Part shown: positions 60,501 to 64,000 of the stretch, one piece after another
Layout: every line of letters begins with the position of its first letter
How positions within the stretch are numbered: the stretch's first letter is position 1
Source of the DNA: Hirsutella rhossiliensis
Taxonomy: Eukaryota; Ascomycota; Sordariomycetes; Hypocreales; Ophiocordycipitaceae
DNA: 64,000 bases
Assembly (NCBI RefSeq): GCF_020360975.1
Contig: NW_025408668.1
Coordinates: forward strand, 1,116,001-1,180,000
Reading direction: 5' to 3'
The notes under the pieces: generated by a model
Seen by the model: the letters and a program-made list of their open reading frames with translations, nothing else
Told to the model about the DNA's origin: nothing
Database searches by the model: none
Program-made: the position numbers and the translations under genes

Positions 60501-61500
60501 AACTTTTATAATAGTCTTAAGCTTTTTAGTATTATAATAGTCTAAGCGGTCGTTAGTAGTTTCTAGTTATTTAATATTATATATATAGTAGTATTAAAGG
60601 AGTCTTTTTTTTACTTCTTTTTAAGTAAGTCTATTTATAAGAATTTTAATAGTAAGGGTTTATATAGAGGAAATATAGACTTTAAGCTAGTTTATTTTAT
60701 CCTCGTTATAAATATAGTTAATATATATCTCTTATTCGAACTTCTTAAGGAATTTAGTTATATTTTTACCGTTAAATTTACTAATAAGTAGGAGTTATAG
60801 TTAATAAAGTCTTCTTATAAGGTTATCTTAGCTTTTAGTAAGTATATCTCTAAGTCTATTAGCAATCTTATTAATATCTACCTTAATTTTCTTTATATCG
60901 CTAGTAGTAAGATTAAATAATCCCTCTTAATAGCTAGCGTTTCTAGATATAGTATGCTTATAGATTATAAGGTTATAAAATTTAGAGTTAGAGTTTTTAA
61001 AGTTAAAGAATATCTTATTATAACTATCTTATTACTTACTTTCTTATTTATTAATAGAAGGTAAGCGTTCTTTATAAGCTACCGTATAAAAGAGAGCTAA
61101 GGTTAAGGTTATTAAGGTATCCCTTATTAGTACCTATATTAGTATTATTAGTATATATATAAGTAAGAGGTCTTAGTAGGGTTTTAGAATAGTCTAGATT
61201 ACGCTATTATTATTATTTATATTTTTTAAAGTATTATATAAGGATTATAGTTTCTTAACTAAGTCGCTAGTATTAAGGGATATAGGGCCGATAATAGGAG
61301 CTTAGGGATTTTTAGTATTTACTTATTACTTTTCCTTTACTACTAGTAAAGGTATTATTTAATTACTTATTTCTTAGTAAGTCTATTACCTTATTAGGTC
61401 CTTAACTCTAGCTATTAAGGTAGTTACTACTTTAATTATTAAATCCCTAGATTTTATTTTTTCTAAATAGTACTATCGTCCTCTAAGTATTCTTAGCTTT
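54550..61500 (-). pseudogene. Gypsy C gag-pol relic
   Basis: Minus-strand RT near 57,300-56,600 reads FLNNIGIKGP then VRRFIFKYL, NLDKVL, AKSKFY and KAKVIKIKE, the arrangement of the fungal gypsy RT with 'FxDDxxIKGP'. Both Asp codons at 56,871-56,882 are now Asn. Integrase near 55,800-55,000 includes LYLIKV-DDLTK, EITIGAITKFI, IIDRGPKIKKDF and VVKEFYRILAFYLLFR, and its C-terminal GPY/F-type domain near 54,780 contains NGPF-VVLYLE. Gag, between about 61,500 and 58,500, is recognised only by position and open stretches such as ERLPSINK. All frames carry abundant TAA/TAG. Confidence 0.8.
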
Positions 61501-61562
61501 ATAAAGCTACTTATCGCTATATAAATAGAACGTAATAACGAGTTAACGCCTTAAAGACTAGT

Positions 61563-61938
61563 TTTAATAGGGATAAAGGTATATACCTAAAGCACGTATA
61601 GTATATAGCTAAGGATTAGTAAAGCAATTAACTATATAATTATCTAATTATTAGTCTTATATATAGCTCTAAGGGCCTTAGGTTATAAATATAAGTGTTA
61701 GAGATTTCTTTACTTTATACCTTTTTATCTCTATTAAAGTTATATAACTAGTAGTCTCTACTTTAAAGGGGAAAAATAAAAATTCGAATTAACTATAATT
61801 AAAGAAGATACTTAATTAGATAATCGAGGTCTTTATAACGCCTTTAAGTATACTTAAAGGTAAGTTAAAAAGGGAGTACTAAGGGTCTTAGCCCTTTAAT
61901 ACGCTAATATCTATAAGGGTACGATCTTACCTATTAAA
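61563..61938 (-). repeat. C 5' LTR
   Basis: 376 bp partner of 49,370-49,745. A2 sequence resumes at CTACTTATATAT, a heavily RIP-shifted version of the A1 sequence on the other side of the target. Confidence 0.9.
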
Positions 61939-62474
61939 CTACTTATATATACTAGCCTTTTAAGCTAATACTATAGTAAGTAAAATAAGAGGCGCCGCCT
62001 TATATATATAGCTAGCGCGCGCGTACTAGTAGTAGCTACCGCCGCGGTAGCGCTTAACCTAGTTAAAGTAGTTAAGCTCCTATAATATATAATATATATA
62101 AAAGGCTAAGTAAGCGGTACTAGCCTATACTTAGCGCTTATATTATAGGAGGTTAGCGGAAAACGTTTATTATACTTGCTTAACTATAGACTTATAAGGG
62201 TAGCGGAGATAGAGGTAGAAGCTAAAGGGCTAAGCGTTATAAGGGGTAGCGGGGATAGTATTATTACTTTAAAGGGCGATATAAGGGTAGCTAGTATAGT
62301 AGAAGTAGTAGTAGCGGTAGTAGGCGTAGTAGTAAGGGCGCGGGTAGGAGCGGCGGTAGTAGTAGAGCTATCGTTAGCCGTAGCTAGTATAACGTTAATA
62401 AATAACTTTATATACTCTAAGAAAAAAGAGGTAAGAGAGGGAGAGGTAGATATATCTATCGCAGAAGTTAGTAT
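61939..62474 (-). pseudogene. Antisense ORF of family A in A2, N-terminal piece
   Basis: The minus strand matches A1 964-1,494 at almost equal length (536 against 531 bp), placing the former start near 62,474. The Ala-rich acidic N-terminal segment is visible in reverse complement around 62,380-62,300. Element C separates it from the C-terminal half at 49,369. On the opposite strand a 135-codon open stretch (62,176-62,583) crosses it; that stretch is read as a shadow. Confidence 0.6.
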
Positions 62475-62479
62475 TATAA

Positions 62480-63019
62480 AATATAGCCTCTTACTTTATA
62501 AGGTAAGGAACTTACTAGTTAGAGTTATTATTATTATTAAGGCTAATATTACTACTATAGCTATTACTATAAGTATATATTAATAGAGCGGCCTATATAG
62601 CTAAGAATAAACTAACGCCTTAAGTAAAGCGGAACTTATTTATTACTACTATTACTATAGTTAAAGAAAGAAAAGAAAGAAAAGAAAAAAGAAAGAAGGG
62701 ATACTACCTTATATACCCCTTAGTAAAGGAAGCTACTTAAAGCTAAGGGGATAGGTAACCTAAGGCTTACGTAGGTCTAGGTCGGCCGCCGGCTACCTAA
62801 GGGGTATATATAATAGGTTACGCCCTTATTTAAATAGCTAGCTAGCTAATAAGTATAAAGCTAGGTTCTAGCTACTTAAGCTAATAAGCGCGGGGATAAT
62901 AAGGCTAGTAAGGCTAGAACGATTAATAGGAAAGGGTAAGGTAGAGCTAGCGGTATAGGCTTAATTATATAAAAGCTATTAATAAGGTAGTACTACGCCG
63001 CGCTTAAGAAAGGGTATTA
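62480..63019. other. A2 region between antisense ORF and 3' LTR
   Basis: Equivalent of A1 420-963. It contains GAAA-rich repeats near 62,660-62,695 and a short purine tract (AAGAAAGGG) just before the LTR. No gene is seen. Confidence 0.5.
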
Positions 63020-63205
63020 TATAAAAGTCTTTAACTATTATAAGTTATAGGCTTAAGCTATAGCCTAAGCTATATAGTTATATATAAAGGGCTAGATCCT
63101 ATATATATATATATAGGCTAGCTATATATAAAAGAGCTTTATATAGCTTATTAATATTATCTTATAGATAGTACTTATATATATACCTTTACTTACTTTA
63201 TAATA
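63020..63205 (+). repeat. A2 3' LTR
   Basis: 186 bp, inverted match to the A1 LTRs: starts TATAAAAGTC, ends CTTTATAATA. The family B sequence continues directly after it. Confidence 0.94.
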
Positions 63206-63834
63206 ATATTTAAATATTCTTAATAATACGTTTACTAGGTTTAATTTACTTATATAATACTTAATTATAAAGTTAAATAGTACTAAATATATATACTATC
63301 TTACTTAACTTTTATTTAAGGAGGTTTAGTATATAAACGTTTAAAGGTTATAGTAGTTTAATAATACTTTTACTTTATATACTACCTCTTTAATATAATA
63401 TCGCTAGTATTTAAATAACTTAATAATAGTAAATAGTTCTTAGTCTAAAATACTATATTTAAGTTTAGCTTTAATAAACTTCCTTAATTAAAATATAATT
63501 AAATAACAATGCTTTTTATTATTAAGTTAAAAAATAATCCTTACTATCGCGAATTATAATATATTTATTTCGATATAAATATATCTTTTTAGATCGTAAT
63601 ATTAAAGGAGTAAGGCTCTTTAAAGGTATCCTTAAGAGCTTAGAACGCTGCCCTTTTAATAAGGTTTAGCTCTATACTTCTTAGCTTATTCTTATTCTTA
63701 CTCCCCTTTAATAATATAGTTAAGGGCGCTATAACTCCTAAGTACCTATATATAAATCGTTAGTAAAAATTATAGAACCTAAGAAAGACCTAAATATTAT
63801 AATAGGTTATAGGTTAAAGCTATTAAGCTATTAC
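63206..63834 (-). mobile_element. Gypsy family B fragment B3 (pol piece)
   Basis: 629 bp aligned to B2 40,896-41,525 in the same orientation, covering part of the RNase H/integrase junction of pol on the minus strand. A2 interrupts it on the left and a copia LTR on the right. It shows more TA changes than B2, consistent with an older copy. It must have been present before A2 inserted. Confidence 0.85.
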
Positions 63835-64000
63835 TCTTATAAAGAAAGATATAGGAAGTATATATAAAATATATAAAGGTAAAATTAAAAGTAAGGGGCT
63901 AAATAAGTAAGGTAGAGATATTTAATTTTTATAAGGGTAATAATTATAGTAAGGGAGTAATTATTATATTACCTTAATTATCCTTCTTTCCTTTATTTAA
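63835..64000 (-). repeat. Copia-family LTR, partial at the window edge
   Basis: It begins TCTTATAAAG, the RIP form of TCTCGCGAAG, and follows the solo LTR at 12,501 in order through the TATATATAAAA motif to the last base. Only the first 166 bp are in the window. In copia coding orientation this would be the 3' end of an LTR. Whether internal copia DNA follows cannot be seen. Confidence 0.85.

Larger units (their letters stand above)
49370..61938 (-). mobile_element. Large Ty3/gypsy retrotransposon C (12.6 kb) inserted in A2
   Basis: The ends are 376 bp direct repeats (49,370-49,745 and 61,563-61,938) beginning TTTAATAG and ending CTATTAAA or TATTAAA. The likely 4 bp duplication is TTAC/CTAC, and termini are not the usual TG...CA. 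Minus-strand coding is fixed by the polypurine tract next to the left LTR and by RT and integrase on that strand. The order is 5' LTR (right), gag region about 61,500-58,500, RT about 57,300-56,600, integrase about 55,800-54,600, then 4.8 kb holding an antisense frame (52,777-54,500) and a second sense frame (52,250-49,746), and the 3' LTR. C' at 35,108-36,622 confirms the last module. Confidence 0.88.
44524..63205 (+). mobile_element. Ty3/gypsy A2, 5'-truncated copy with three insertions
   Basis: A2 aligns inverted to A1 from about 3,862 down to 234: pol (RNase H end and integrase) at 44,524-46,148 and 48,018-48,253, the antisense frame beyond 48,955, and a 186 bp 3' LTR at 63,020-63,205. 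Gag and RT are missing on the left, where C' abuts. The insertions are F (46,149-48,012, duplication AGCGG), a copia fragment (48,254-48,812) and C (49,370-61,938). A2 itself lies within B3 sequence, which continues at 63,206. Confidence 0.9.

Noticed and set aside
62176..62583. 135-codon open frame on plus, Val/Ile-rich
   Set aside because: It lies opposite the family A antisense gene. In A1 the matching strand is the pol-side complement of an alanine-rich coding region, so it is best read as a shadow of that gene.

Overview
This window looks like a gene-poor, AT-rich block of a filamentous ascomycete nuclear genome (Pezizomycotina) reshaped by repeat-induced point mutation (RIP). CpA and its complement TpG are almost absent and TpA is everywhere. 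As a result there are almost no ATG starts, and CAA, CAG and TGG codons have become TAA or TAG. The order of the mitochondrial relics (atp6, rns, trnY, trnD, trnS, trnN, cox3, nad6) is the one I know from Sordariomycetes, especially Hypocreales, so that class is the best guess. I see no intact host gene.

Region 1 (1-14,215) is a large nuclear insertion of mitochondrial DNA, itself RIP-mutated. It is split by a complete Ty3/gypsy element on the minus strand (A1, 234-7,182) inserted in atp6, and by a solo LTR (12,501-12,987) that still has normal CA/TG content and so arrived after, or escaped, RIP.

Region 2 (about 14,220-35,107) is a Ty1/copia element on the minus strand. Gypsy element D (17,543-32,222, plus strand) is inserted in it, and D carries gypsy element B1 (23,984-31,790, plus strand). 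Region 3 (35,108-44,523) is the 3' end of a third gypsy family (C', plus strand) whose LTR is split by B2 (36,623-44,429, minus strand).

Region 4 (44,524-63,205) is a second, 5'-truncated copy of family A (A2, plus strand). It is interrupted by a 1.9 kb LTR element without visible pol (F, 46,149-48,012), a 559 bp copia fragment (48,254-48,812) and a 12.6 kb gypsy element (C, 49,370-61,938, minus strand). A2 sits in a third family B copy (B3, 63,206-63,834), followed by the start of a third copia LTR (63,835-64,000).

Six LTR pairs have exactly matching lengths (186, 257, 257, 257, 376 and 177 bp), and the aligned parts differ almost only by transitions. Target-site duplications are visible for A1, the solo LTR, D, B1, B2, F and probably C. 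The most unusual biology is that three gypsy families (A, B and C) carry an extra reading frame antisense to pol, between integrase and the 3' LTR. Family C has a further sense-strand frame there. Boundaries and translations were read by eye. Reading frames are described with RIP-type stops left in place.
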